A stretch of 64,000 nt of DNA from Liolophura sinensis (taxonomy: Eukaryota; Mollusca; Polyplacophora; Chitonida; Chitonidae), in contig NC_088295.1 of the NCBI RefSeq assembly GCF_032854445.1, forward strand, positions 77,466,028 through 77,530,027. The letters are read 5' to 3'. Positions 11,348-21,993 of this stretch are shown here, in pieces. How positions within the stretch are numbered: position 1 is the stretch's first letter; each line of letters starts with the position of its first letter. The notes under the pieces are model-generated. The model worked only from the letters and a program-made list of their open reading frames with translations. It searched no databases and was not told the origin of the DNA. The translations under genes were made by a program, and so were the position numbers.

Positions 11348-13375
11348 TCAAAATATATCAACACTACATGAGTAACAGCAAACGAACATACTTTTGTACT
11401 TATGATCAAAGATACTATCAGTATTATTAAGAATTTCCTATTTCAAGGACTAAAAGCGATTTTAAGAAGATATAGCGGTATTTAAAATGGAGCAAATCTG
11501 ATTGATGTTTAAATCCAAACATAGGCAAACATTATCTCTCATGTCAACAAAGTGGTATTAAAAGTTACAAGCTCACCCTCGCCAAAAAAGAATTCGGCTG
11601 TAGCGATGTCATCACAGAGAAAAAGGAAAGAAAAACTGCTATGCTCAGATTTGAAGAAAATAATGAAAATAATTACTCTGAAAATCAAATGATAAATCTG
11701 TCTTAACAGAAGTAGGATAAACATGGTTTTCCTTGTTTCTATATCTTTTAAATGACCTGTAACTAAGTGGAGTGTATACAGCACGTGCATTTATCTTATA
11801 TCACCCAAGCCTCCAGTCTTGTAAATGTCTTGTATAAGGAAGTGAAATCAGCGAGCTTGAGGTGTATAGCTCTTCCATGACGTCATTAAAACGTTGACGA
11901 AGATGGAACCGTGGCATCGTGGCTACCCCTTTCTATTTCCGTCAAATTCCAGTTTGATCAGTTAATATTTTCCATTTGTTCTGCATGTTCGATGAATGTC
12001 TGTAGTTAATCTACATGTATATGTCACATAGACATGATTTATGTACAAATTAACTTTTATTGCAAGTATAGTTGTTTGTTATATTTATGAATACAGACAC
12101 TGAGTTAGTTGTATGTGTATTTGGCAACGGCGCCGTGTCACGGTATAATCAGTTAATGAATTATGGACTTTGATACAGAGCCGCACGTTGCCTTCAACAC
12201 AGAGTAGGAATTGCTAGTTATTTTCGGACTATACTTTTCGATACGGCTAACTTCACCAGATAAATTATATCTTATTTTACTTAACCTACAAAACAAACCA
12301 ATATCGACGGGGTAATAATTCTTTCAGAATTGCAATTTTAATTCGTATTGAATTTGTGACATGAAAAAAACATTTATCCAAAGCACGACGTTAAAAATCG
12401 GCTTGGCACATTGAAATGCCTTATACAGAATGTATGCAGCAGGGCCTTGAGTCAGACCTTGTCCTAACTCCTAACAATTTACTGCTTGAAATAGTGTCTT
12501 CCCTTAGGAATTTTTATTTGAATATACCGGTATCAAAGATTTATCTTCGATTTTCGAGACATAATTGCAAATTAGTGGTTCAAGTAAAATTCAGGAATAA
12601 AACCACAAGTCTAAGACAGCTTCCTTCCGGCAGCCTGCGCTGTTTCTCTTGATGACGTCACGGTTCGAGATTTTCAAATGTTTCTTGAAACTGCAATGTT
12701 ATTAATAGATTTCAATAGTTTAATAACATACAAATCCGATAAATTATATATCAAAATAGTCCTTTGTTTCATTAGCTTCGATATATTTTGGTTAAACATT
12801 TATTATACAGTCAAAACGATATCTTTCTTGCAACTGTACATGTAAAAGCATTTACAAACATCTATATGAAATGTTACGTGAATAATATATCTGCATTTTA
12901 TAAGCATTTTCTAAGAGTATATTTAAATGACCTTTGCGGTAGGCAAATTATGCGATACTTAGAAATATGAATATATGGTAAAAAGTAAAGTTTTCTTATA
13001 CGAAAGTTGAAATTCTGCATGCATATTGTTGTGAAACAAACATTGAGCTTGTAATAACATACGGCGTGTCTGAAAAATGTTCGCAACGTTTAGATGGTTG
13101 TTTGGTGTTACTGCATGCATTAATATGACCTTATATAATTCCATATTCAAGTTGCTTCAGTTCTGAATGAATGTGCATGTCGTCTTACTGCAACACCGGG
13201 CTTAATCAGCTGTACGTGACACCATATTTACCGTTTCGGTATATTAAATGGTTACAATATGAAGACATCTTTTCTTGTGTGAATTTTGAATTGTTTCTGA
13301 CCAGTGCGTTGACTCAGCATTTCTACGCCCTCTATGACTTTACGTTTTAAACCGATGGGACAATATGCAACAGTA
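11348..13375. other. Intergenic, no gene seen
   Basis: Spacer between yellow-like 1 and 2: AT-rich, only short random ORFs, no SINE recognised. Confidence 0.6.
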
Positions 13376-13380
13376 AACAT

Positions 13381-13400
13381 GTGTTGACCGAGTTAAAGTT
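13381..13400 (+). promoter_or_regulatory. Upstream motif shared by the three yellow-like genes (copy 2)
   Basis: 'gtgttgaccgagttaaagtt' sits 132 bases before the ATG. An A/T element ('ttttttaaaa', about 13454) follows about 70 bases later, at a plausible TATA distance. Confidence 0.5.
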
Positions 13401-13514
13401 GCCAATCAACATCAAGTTATCTCGTAACCTCCTTAACCCAAGGTCAGCTATCCTTTTTTAAAACTGATCGAGTGCAAGACCCGTAAATTTCAATCGTGTT
13501 GGACATTTAGAAAC

Positions 13515-14771
13515 ATGCGAGTTTTCGTTAGTCTGTTTGTCTTTGTTAGTTTTCGCATCCTTTCCACTGAATCGGGAACAGCTCATAGAGCCGAAGTGGT
13601 TTATGAATGGGTGTCCCTGGATTATGATTGGCCGACAACCAGAATGAAGTCTGACTACATTTCCTCTGGAAAGTTTGTGAAGGAAAACAACATAATAACA
13701 GGCGTGAAGGTGTACAAAGGGGAGGTATATGTGTCTGTTCCCAGAATGCGAGAAGGCGTTCCGTCTTCACTGAACAAGGTGGTCCTGAAGAAAGGTAAAC
13801 CCGTTCTTCAGCCGTTCCCAGACTGGAAATCTCAGACCATCGGTGACTGTAACTCTCTGCAGTTCGTCCAAAGCATGGAAGTGGATCCTAATCGTGGCTG
13901 GATGTGGATCTTAGACATCGGTCGTCTGAACATCCTTCCGGGGGTCACACCACGAAATTTGTGCCCAGCCAAACTCCTGGTTTACGACATCAACCGCCGA
14001 ATGTATGTAAGACGTTACGAATTTCCTGCCACGGTGGTTTCGCCAACGACAAACTTTCTGAACGACATTGTAGTGGACATCATGAATGGTAAACCAAGAT
14101 TTGCTTACATAACCGATACGTCTTTCGAAGACCCAGGTTTGGTGATATACAATTTCCAAAACAACACTTCTCACAGGTTTAGGCACAAGACTATGGGCCT
14201 CGATCCCGAGGCTGTGAATGTGACTATAAATAACGTGACGTACCCTATGCCTGGCACAATTGACGGCATAGCTTTGTCATCGGACTCTAACCACGTGTAT
14301 TTCTGCTCTCTGGCCGGTTACAATTTGTTCCAGGTACCCACAGAAATAGTGAGGTATCCGAACGCTGATTTCGCGGCCGCCGTTCGAAACGTTGGCAAGA
14401 AAGTTTCTCAGGCGGACGGCCTGGCGTATGGCCAGAAGAACCTATACTTCGGCGCTCTTGACCGTAACGCCGTGTACAAATGGCAGATTGACGCTGACGC
14501 CAAAGCACAGCACGGCTACGCCAACGTTCAGATGAAGACTCAAACACCCGTCATTTCTGATAACGCCCGGATGGAGTGGGTGGACACTTTCGCCTTCGAC
14601 GAACACGGGTATTTGTGGTTCACCACAAACTTTATCCCCAAATACCTTTATCAAGTCATGGACTTCTCTGATTCTAACAAATCAGCTAACATGAGAGTCT
14701 GGAAGGTGAATATTGGGGAAAAAGGTTACCTGGACCACAGCGATAATGTAGATCCACCAGTTGTAGGGTAG
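13515..14771 (+). CDS. Yellow / major royal jelly protein-like protein 2
   Basis: Intact single exon of 418 codons. It starts with a signal peptide (MRVFVSLFVFVSFRILS) and then the family pattern: [110 protein letters not shown] and [16 protein letters not shown]. Length is typical of the MRJP/yellow family (about 400-450). It ends without the hydrophobic tail of copy 1, so it is predicted soluble and secreted. Around residues 375-390 it reads TTNFIPKYLYQVM where both paralogues read TANRLQPFF, a local divergence on the propeller. Its 3' half is nearly identical over about 180 bases to copy 3. Polyadenylation signals (AATAAA) occur at 15168 and about 15206. Confidence 0.95.
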   Translation: MRVFVSLFVFVSFRILSTESGTAHRAEVVYEWVSLDYDWPTTRMKSDYISSGKFVKENNIITGVKVYKGEVYVSVPRMREGVPSSLNKVVLKKGKPVLQPFPDWKSQTIGDCNSLQFVQSMEVDPNRGWMWILDIGRLNILPGVTPRNLCPAKLLVYDINRRMYVRRYEFPATVVSPTTNFLNDIVVDIMNGKPRFAYITDTSFEDPGLVIYNFQNNTSHRFRHKTMGLDPEAVNVTINNVTYPMPGTIDGIALSSDSNHVYFCSLAGYNLFQVPTEIVRYPNADFAAAVRNVGKKVSQADGLAYGQKNLYFGALDRNAVYKWQIDADAKAQHGYANVQMKTQTPVISDNARMEWVDTFAFDEHGYLWFTTNFIPKYLYQVMDFSDSNKSANMRVWKVNIGEKGYLDHSDNVDPPVVG

Positions 14772-15167
14772 ACACGAGAAACTATACAGGCAGCATCCAG
14801 ATGATGGAGTTCTTAGTCTTAGATCTGATTAAATTTTTGAGTGACAAAATAATTGTATTTGGTCTTTTTGTTTGAACACTGGAGAACCAAAGCTGAGTTT
14901 GTTGAAGACGAATGCTTTATGATCCACACGATTAGAAACTTTCTCAAAATAGTTGTATACACATACCGCTATAGCAGATTGCTGAGCACAGCATCATGCA
15001 ATAGACCTATACCAGGTAAATTTTTCTGTATCTGCATGTCATTTGCTGCAGAAACAACGTGTCAACATCGCGCATGCAAGTATATACACTTACTTTTTTG
15101 CCTAGGCTTATCTTTTAATAGAAAATCAAATTTACTATTTAACTTCTTGTGCTGATACTTGTTGAAC

Positions 15168-15173
15168 AATAAA
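15168..15173 (+). other. Polyadenylation signal, yellow-like 2 (candidate)
   Basis: AATAAA about 400 bases after the stop codon; a second occurs near 15206. Confidence 0.4.
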
Positions 15174-15411
15174 TAGCTAAACGATAGTCATCAGACAATC
15201 ACAGTGAATAAATGTCACCTCAATGTTGTTCTCAAAACGGGTTCCCGGTGATGTTCTCAGCACTCGGCAGACAGATGCTTTAAAACAACGAAAAACAGCA
15301 TCATATACGTCATCGAAATTACAGGTGGTGTTTTGTCATCTTCAGGGCCTCAGCATTCATGTCAGTGAAAGCCAAGCCAAAGAGACACGCTTAGTTGTTC
15401 ATTTACTGCCA

Positions 15412-15960
15412 AAGAATGTTTTACTTATATGACAGCGGTCAGGTTTATGGGTAAAGGAAATCGGAGATAATGGAGGAAACCGAATATATTGGAAGACACC
15501 GGGTAGATGCTGGTGGGAACCGAGGGGGCGGAGGAAACCGGTGAGGGTGAAGGGAAAAGGGGAGAATTGACGAAACTGGGTAGATGTTGGAAGAAATCGG
15601 GTATATGTTGGAGGGAACCGAGGGGAGGAGGAAACTGGTGAGGGTGAAAGGAAAAGGGGAGGATTGAGGAAACTGGGTATATGTTGGAAGAAATCGGGTA
15701 TATGTTGGAGGTAACAGAGGGTGTGGCGGAAACCGGGGAGGGTGGAGGAAACGGGGGAGGGTGGCGGAAACCGGGGAGGGTGGAGGAAAGGGGGAGGGTG
15801 GCGGAAACCGGGGAGGGTGGAGGAAACGGAGGAGAGTGGCGGAAACCGGGGAGGGTGGAAAATCTCCTCATCTCATCTGACCTCGGACACCCTAAAATGC
15901 AGAAACTAGATTCGAACTCGCGACAGCATTCACCATTTGTTCGCGGGCCTGCTAAAGGAA
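15412..15960 (-). mobile_element. SINE-like element with internal G-rich minisatellite
   Basis: The left end reads like a SINE 3' section in minus orientation ('acttatatgacagcggtcag', then 'tttatgggtaaaggaaa'). The right end holds a tRNA-like B-box complement ('agattcgaactcgcgacagc'). Between them, 15481-15860 is a tandem array of 'ggaggaaaccggggagggtg'-type units of about 19-20 bases plus longer older units. The unit resembles the SINE's own 'gtgggaggaaaccggg' segment, so the array probably grew inside the element. Confidence 0.6.
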
Positions 15961-16938
15961 AGTAGAAACTAAATTCATCTCAGTCAGCGAAAGTACAGGT
16001 CTATAACTGTACTGCATCCTTATCGTAAACTAGTCATAAAAGTTAAGCAGGTAATAGCCCACCTGTAGCCCAGCCTTGGGCCAATTGTACTCTCTTCGAC
16101 GCTGAATACATTCGTGGCTTGCCATTCGTGGTGGCAACCGATTTCACTGACGTATGTATACAGTAGGTCTATACCACACTAAATTTAAACAGGAAGCTTG
16201 GGAGAAAGCCACGTGAATGTATCGAAGATGTAATATACTGACCCAAACTGAATTGTTGTTTGACTGTGATTTAGTTTCGGTCATCAGAGTACATTAACAC
16301 CGATAATGTCATGTAGCAATATAGATAGTCAAATCAACGAAAGAGCGACTTTGTCATCAATAGTAACATTGAGTAACACTTTCTGTGAATGCTGTAATTT
16401 CAAACATCTTTTAAGTGAAAAAAGTTAAAATATGAAGTATAGAGGCATACACCTGAATCTGTCCCTAAAATGCTTTAATTTAAATTTGGCATTAATTTTT
16501 AAAAAGAGGGATAAATGCATTCAGATGCTTGAATTCTATGCGTCGTTGACTGTGTTAGCCATCTAAGTGATGTTTAGGTGCTAAACACAATACCTAGTTT
16601 TTGATGTTGGAATAGCACTTATTTCCAGAAGTAAAAGATTCTTCAGTGCTTTCAGTTCGCCTGTAGGTAAATATAAAGACGAAAAAAAGTGAGGTTACGT
16701 CAGAGACATATTCCGATGTCTACATTGTTCATAAAACCCATCTTACAATTCAAACATCCGTGAAATTAGTGGAAAATGTCGAAAAGAATAAGTACACATA
16801 TTTTAAGTTCCAACGGCCTCCTCCTTGTGAGCACTTCATCTTTTACACATTCAAATTTTCTTGGATATTTTCTTCCGTTTTTTTTGTTTCTCTCTCCATT
16901 TTAGAGATATAACAGGACTATTTCTTCGTATTACAAAG
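15961..16938. other. Intergenic, no gene seen
   Basis: No exon or repeat recognised between the expanded SINE and the next SINE. Confidence 0.55.
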
Positions 16939-17102
16939 GGGGGCTCCGTGGCTCAGTTGGTTAGCGCGCTAGCGCAGCGTAATGACCCAGGAGTCTCTCA
17001 CCAATGCTCTGCCCGGTTTCCACCCACCATAATGCTGGCCGCCGTCGTATAAGTGAAATATTCTTGAGTACGGCGTAAAACACTAATCAAATAAATAAAT
17101 AA
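16939..17102 (+). mobile_element. tRNA-derived SINE, internally deleted, with target-site duplication
   Basis: Has the tRNA-like head ('ccgtggctcagttggttag', A-box region) joined directly to 'ctctgcccggtttccaccca' and the 3' tail ending in 'aaataaataaat'; the middle section, including the B box, is missing. Flanked by 'cgtattacaaag' (16927-16938) and 'cgtataacaaag' (17103-17114), a near-perfect 12-base duplication. A minus-strand SINE-tail fragment lies at about 17290-17345. Confidence 0.9.
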
Positions 17103-17980
17103 CGTATAACAAAGCCTAACCTAGTCGTGCAGCCTGATTGGAGACAACAGAGATGTGCTATCTCAGTGACCACAGCATATAGGCAACGGGCAGATCACAC
17201 TTGCTCGTGGTCAGTGGACTCGTTCACAAACAGGACAACATTTGAAGAACAATGCATATTCCCATACCCGAGCGAGAACTGGACTCATTCATTTATTTAT
17301 TTCATTTGTGTTTTACGCTGCGTGTAATGAAGAATATTTCGGCCACGGTTCCCCCAGAAATGGACTGAACCCAAGTGTTTGACATACATTCAATGACAAT
17401 AAGTTTTACACTATGAGCATTTTGTTATTTATATCCCTCTATAAATCTTTTATCAAGCTAGACATTTGCGAAGATTACTTGTGGTAATAGTAACTGATAA
17501 CACTGAATAACACCTTTACAATTTGTTACACTGGTTACTAGCATCTTTTGGGGGTAAAATTTTAGCAGTTTACAGTTGTTTTTGTTGCAACTACAATCGG
17601 TAATCAAGCCTTTCAACAAATGATAACATATATTGTACATACTTACGTTAAGAAGAAAAACAATACCAAAGTTTTAATATCTAGTGAATGTCTTGACGAT
17701 CTAAAAAATTTATCAAATAAATAAATTACAATTACCTATCTAAGTGAGCCCTTCTTTTCTTTCAAAGGAAGTCTTGTAATTTACTTTTATTCATAAAATA
17801 ATTAGTACAAAGCTAATTAACAAACATGCAGTCTAAATAAACACACATAAAGCTATATCCCCCCCCCCCCAAAAAAAAACAGCTGGTCGCATAATTGCAA
17901 ACTCATCACAACTCAGCATGTCTTGATGTTATGAGTTTGCCTTTTTGAGGCCATGTGACAAGAATCACTGACCACCATGT

Positions 17981-17999
17981 GTTGACCAGGTTGGAAGTT
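17981..17999 (+). promoter_or_regulatory. Upstream motif shared by the three yellow-like genes (copy 3)
   Basis: 'gttgaccaggttggaagtt' sits 135 bases before the ATG of yellow-like 3, almost the same offset as in copy 2. 'tatttaaat' at about 18053 is a TATA-like element at matching spacing. Confidence 0.5.
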
Positions 18000-18115
18000 C
18001 AAATAACCTGTAAGATATGATGGGATATATAGTTTATCAGGTCACGAACGCCTTATTTAAATACTTCTGTTGAAATGCTTGTTGATTAATTGAAGCAAAA
18101 ACTGAGCAAACTACG

Positions 18116-19368
18116 ATGAAGGAAATTTTCGCCGTGCTGCTCTTGATTCACGTTTGTGGGAGACTGTCGACAACTCCTCCTCCTGCCGAGGTCGTCTATG
18201 AATGGGTGTCCATAGATTACGATTGGCCAAATAATACCACGAAAGCCAAGTACATTTTCCTCAGGAAAGTATATCAGAGAAAACAACATCATAGCGGGCG
18301 TGAAGGTCTACAAAGACGACGTTTACGTCACCGTTCCCAGATGGCGAGAAGGCGTTCCTTCTTCACTGAATAGGGTTATTGTGAAAAAACGGTAAACCCA
18401 TTCTTCAGCCGTTCCCAGACTGGAAGTCTCACACTGTGGGTGACTGTGACGCTCTTCAGTATGTGCACAGCATGGAAGTGGATCCTAAGCGAGGCTGGAT
18501 GTGGATCATAGATATCGGCCGTTTGGATATCCTCCCGGGGGGAACACCGCGTAACCTCTGTCCACCCAAGATTCTTGTGTACGACATTAACACCGCCAGC
18601 TACGTTAAACGGTACGTCTTTCCCGCTAGTGTTGCTTCTCCCGCCACAAACTTCCTGAATGACATTGTGCTGGACGTTATAAATGATAAACCCACGTATG
18701 CCTACATAACGGACACGTCTTTCAATGACCCAGGGCTAGTGGTCTACAATTTCCAGCATAACACCTCTCATAGATTCAGTCATAAATCAATGGGACCAGA
18801 ACCAGAAGGTAGAAGCATAACGATAAATAACGTGACCTACGCCATGGCAGCTCCCATGGATGGGATTGCCTTGTCCCCAGATTCTAAATATGTGTATTAT
18901 TGCGCGCTAGCTGCTTATAGTTTATTTCAAGTACCAACCAATGTGGTGAGAAATCCTTCCGCGGATTTCGCCTCTGCCGTAAAGAATGTTGGTAAGAAAG
19001 TGTCACCAGCCGACGGTTTGGCATATGGCCAAAAGAATCTGTTCTTCGGCGCTCTTGACCGTAACGCCGTGTACAAATGGAGGATTGACGCTGACGCCAA
19101 AGCACAGCACGGCTACGCCAATGTTCAGATGAAGACGCAAACACCCGTCGTTTCCGACAACGCCCGGATGGAGTGGGTGGACACTTTCGCCTTCGACGAA
19201 CACGGGTATTTGTGGTTCACCGCCAACCGCCTGCAGCCATTCTTTCAGAACACGATGAACTTCTCGGATTCGAACAGTACGCCCAACGTTAGAATCTGGA
19301 AGGTGTATGTCGGGGAAAAAGGTTACCTACACCATGCTGACAAGGCCGACCCCTCAATTATCGGCTAA
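18116..19368 (+). CDS. Yellow / major royal jelly protein-like protein 3, interrupted by two +1 frameshifts
   Basis: Same family as copies 1 and 2: signal peptide ([18 protein letters not shown]), [15 protein letters not shown], then two breaks, then an open 310-codon remainder with all the downstream family motifs to a stop at 19368. The first break is an extra T in the TTTT run at 18255-18258 (copy 2 has TTT); the second an extra A in the run at 18384-18389. The two insertions exactly account for the frame difference, and the middle segment has no stop in its own frame. Apart from these two bases the gene looks functional at 416 aa. Either the insertions are homopolymer errors in the assembly or this is a very young pseudogene. 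It has no hydrophobic C-terminal tail. Tracts near-identical to copy 1 (18303-18372) and copy 2 (19044-19221) suggest gene conversion. Confidence 0.88.
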
Positions 19369-20065
19369 ACTGATACAAGACAGCCTCGTAGGTATAGTCC
19401 TGCAAAACCTTGTACTCTCCAAAAGCAATTGTGTACAAAAAATACACAAGATGTAAATTAACTGTAAAAGATTTTCATAAGAACATTAATGTGTACCGTG
19501 TATACATCATCTTTATGTAACTACACATTTAATCTGTACCTGTGATACACATCTTGTTTACATAGCAGGCTACACAAAAATGTGTACAAAATGATACACA
19601 TCTGCTATTTGAGCCAATACCGTCTCGGGTTATCAGATGTGCAGTAGACAGTCCTGTAACACATCAGGGAAAAGGTTATGAATTCAGCATATGTATGACG
19701 TCAGGGAACTTTGACTTTGCTCCATGTCGCATGACATGCGCTCTGACGTTTGCTGTTCTCAAATATGCAAAAAAGCTGGCACTATACCAATTAAAATTTA
19801 CGCAATCGTTTCAAACAATCCAGTGGCGGTGTTTAGTTGGAACGTTTGAAACGGTTTCCCTATTAGAGAGATAAGACCGCCATATCCGACCGATATAAAG
19901 AGAGGTACATTGTAATGCATCCATTTGCTTACGAGACTGATCTTTCACGCCAGGTTTTGCGAGACTACTCATGGGTCACATAACAAATACATGGGTCATA
20001 ATACACATGTATACATTTCAATAACGCTAACTTTATTAACAGTTACCCCCCCCCCCCCCCCGTGA
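19369..20065. other. 3' flank of yellow-like 3
   Basis: No gene. About 19420-19610 is rich in partly palindromic 'tgtacac'/'gtgtac' strings and may be a decayed inverted-repeat element. A poly-C run is at about 20046-20061. Confidence 0.4.
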
Positions 20066-20067
20066 TT

Positions 20068-20366
20068 TGATTTATTTATTTGATAGGAGTTGTATGGTTG
20101 TATACTGAAGAATTGTCCATTTATTTATTATTTCATTGATGATTTACGCCGAATTCATTATTTCACTAACGACGGCGGCTAGCATTATGGTGGGAGAGCC
20201 CGCGGAAAACCATGACAATTCGTACGTTGATGGAAGACCTTCCCACGTACTGCCGGAGAGGAAGCCAGCTTGAGCTGGACTAGAACTCACAGCAACGGCA
20301 TTGGTGAGAGGCTCCTGGGTCATTGCACCACTCTGGCGTGCTAATCCCCTCGGCCACGGAGGCCCC
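20068..20366 (-). mobile_element. tRNA-derived SINE, minus, plus adjoining tail fragment
   Basis: 20119-20366 is a near-complete minus copy: 'gcattatggtgggag', 'ccggagaggaagccagcttg', 'gagaggctcctgggtcattg' and 'ggccacggaggcccc' (tRNA-like head complement). 20068-20118 is a second copy's tail ('gatttatttatttgatagg'). Confidence 0.85.
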
Positions 20367-20974
20367 AGTTTGCCATTTATAGGACGGCGGTCGGCCTTAT
20401 GGCCTCAGACCCTCATTAATTTTCCGTAAACGACAATGTTAACGTTTATCGCTGTAGCTCAGTCCCAAACATTCCGTGGCCAATAAGCTTTGGCGCATAC
20501 CTGGCCCAGCCTGTGAGAAACAAGCCATAAAAATCTTGACATAGATTGACCGTCAAAATCTGGACCTTTCCATGCCGGCAGCTGGGAGGCGTGCCTAGCA
20601 ACGCCAAGGGGACGTCACTCGCTGCCTCATAACTACCTGACACCTTGTGTCTTCTCACCAAGAATTTCAAACTTTCATCACTAAAGCTCATACCTCCTCA
20701 AAGTTTAGACAGTTTCCAGCAAAAATGGACGCCTAGGAGCATAAAAAGACTTTATACCCTAAAATTCACACAACTACAATCGTCCCTAACGAAAAATGTT
20801 CCGTTAAACATGAAAGCTTACCTTTCGGTTAGCAGAACACGCGAGCGAGAGTAAGTCTGTTCCAGTCTTTGATAGCGCCTGCTTATGCCAAATTGTGTGA
20901 ACTTTTGTTTCTATCTCAGTATCTCACCAAGTTACCACCATAGCAGGGGGGAGTGTGGTCATTGGAAGAACCGT

Positions 20975-21238
20975 GGGGCCTCCGTGGCTCAGTTGGTTAG
21001 CGCGCTAGCGCAGCGTAATGACCCAAGAATCTCTCACCAATGCGGTCGCTGTGAGTTCAAGTCCAGCTCATGCTGGCTTCCTCTCCGGCCGTACGTGGGA
21101 AGGTTTGCCAGAAACCTGCGGATGGTTGTGTGTTTCCCCCGGGCTCTGCCCGGTTTCCACCCACCATAATGCTCGCCGCCGTCGTATAAGTGAAATATTC
21201 TTGAGTACGGCGTAAAACACCAATCAAATAATAAATAC
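20975..21238 (+). mobile_element. Full-length tRNA-derived SINE with target-site duplication
   Basis: Reference copy for the window. It has the A-box-like 'tggctcagttgg', B-box-like 'gttcaagtcc', a body with 'ggtttccacccaccataatg', and the tail 'gagtacggcgtaaaacacc' followed by A/T-rich 'aatcaaataataaa'. It is bounded by 'cattggaagaaccg' (20960-20973) and 'catcggaagaaccg' (21239-21252), a 14-base target-site duplication with one mismatch. Confidence 0.95.
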
Positions 21239-21774
21239 ATCGGAAGAACCGACTCAGGGCACAGTTATACACAAGGGAGATTACTCCGACACAAAGCTGC
21301 TTCAGTTGTTAGGTATATTTAGGTGTAACATATTAGGTGAAATATTAGGTGTAAATTGTTTGCAGTTAAAAAGTTGGTTTAAAGACTGATTAAGCTGGAC
21401 ATATCATAAACATTTCAGATTAAATAGTTTGATTCAAATATCAGATTAACTCTCTGCTATCATTAATTCAGTCTTTATTATAAAAGTCTAAAAATTTACA
21501 AGTATTAAACAGGAATACTAAAATAAAACACACAACATGAATAATACTGTACTATTTACTACATAACATGTTCAATATTGTACACCAACAGTGTTGTTCT
21601 TGGCAGATAATATTTCACGCTGTCACTGTTACTGAATAAAACTTGTTAAAAATGAACAAAAAACTTTTGAGCAAGTAATGTTTAGAGTAAGGTTTGATTA
21701 GCTTGGAGATTGGCTGGCCATGTTAATAGCTTAGCTTCCACAATAACCGCTCTGCACTGTCACATTCACTAACC

Positions 21775-21993
21775 TAGGGCCCATTCCACAAAGCCATTTC
21801 TGACTTAAGTCAAAAATTGAAATAGAATCATAAAGCTTAACTGTCCGCTTAAGAAATTAAAATTTTGTGCACCTCATCAGTATTAGCTAAAGACAAAAGC
21901 GTCCACATTTCTACTTCCAGCACCAAAAACTAAGCATTGTAAAGAGGTTTTAAATTTTGACAAGTCAGAAATGGATCTGTGGAATCAGCCCCT
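21775..21993. mobile_element. MITE-like element with about 33-base terminal inverted repeats
   Basis: Left end 'gggcccattccacaaagcc' plus 'atttctgactt' is matched, inverted, by the right end 'aagtcagaaat' plus 'ggatctgtggaatcagcccc'. It is about 215 bp with no coding capacity. The family of the mobilising transposase is not recognised. Confidence 0.7.

Noticed and set aside
15425-15871. 148-codon proline-rich minus ORF
   Set aside because: Translation of the G-rich minisatellite; no independent support.
10019-19368. Recent horizontal transfer of the yellow-like genes from bacteria or insects
   Set aside because: Lack of coding introns alone is weak evidence; signal peptides, a shared promoter motif and divergence between copies fit long residence in this genome. 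Only a phylogeny could support transfer.
20975-21080. tRNA gene from A/B-box-like sequence (also at 16939, 55022)
   Set aside because: The tRNA-like heads are joined to the SINE body and do not fold as a full, conserved tRNA; they are SINE promoters.
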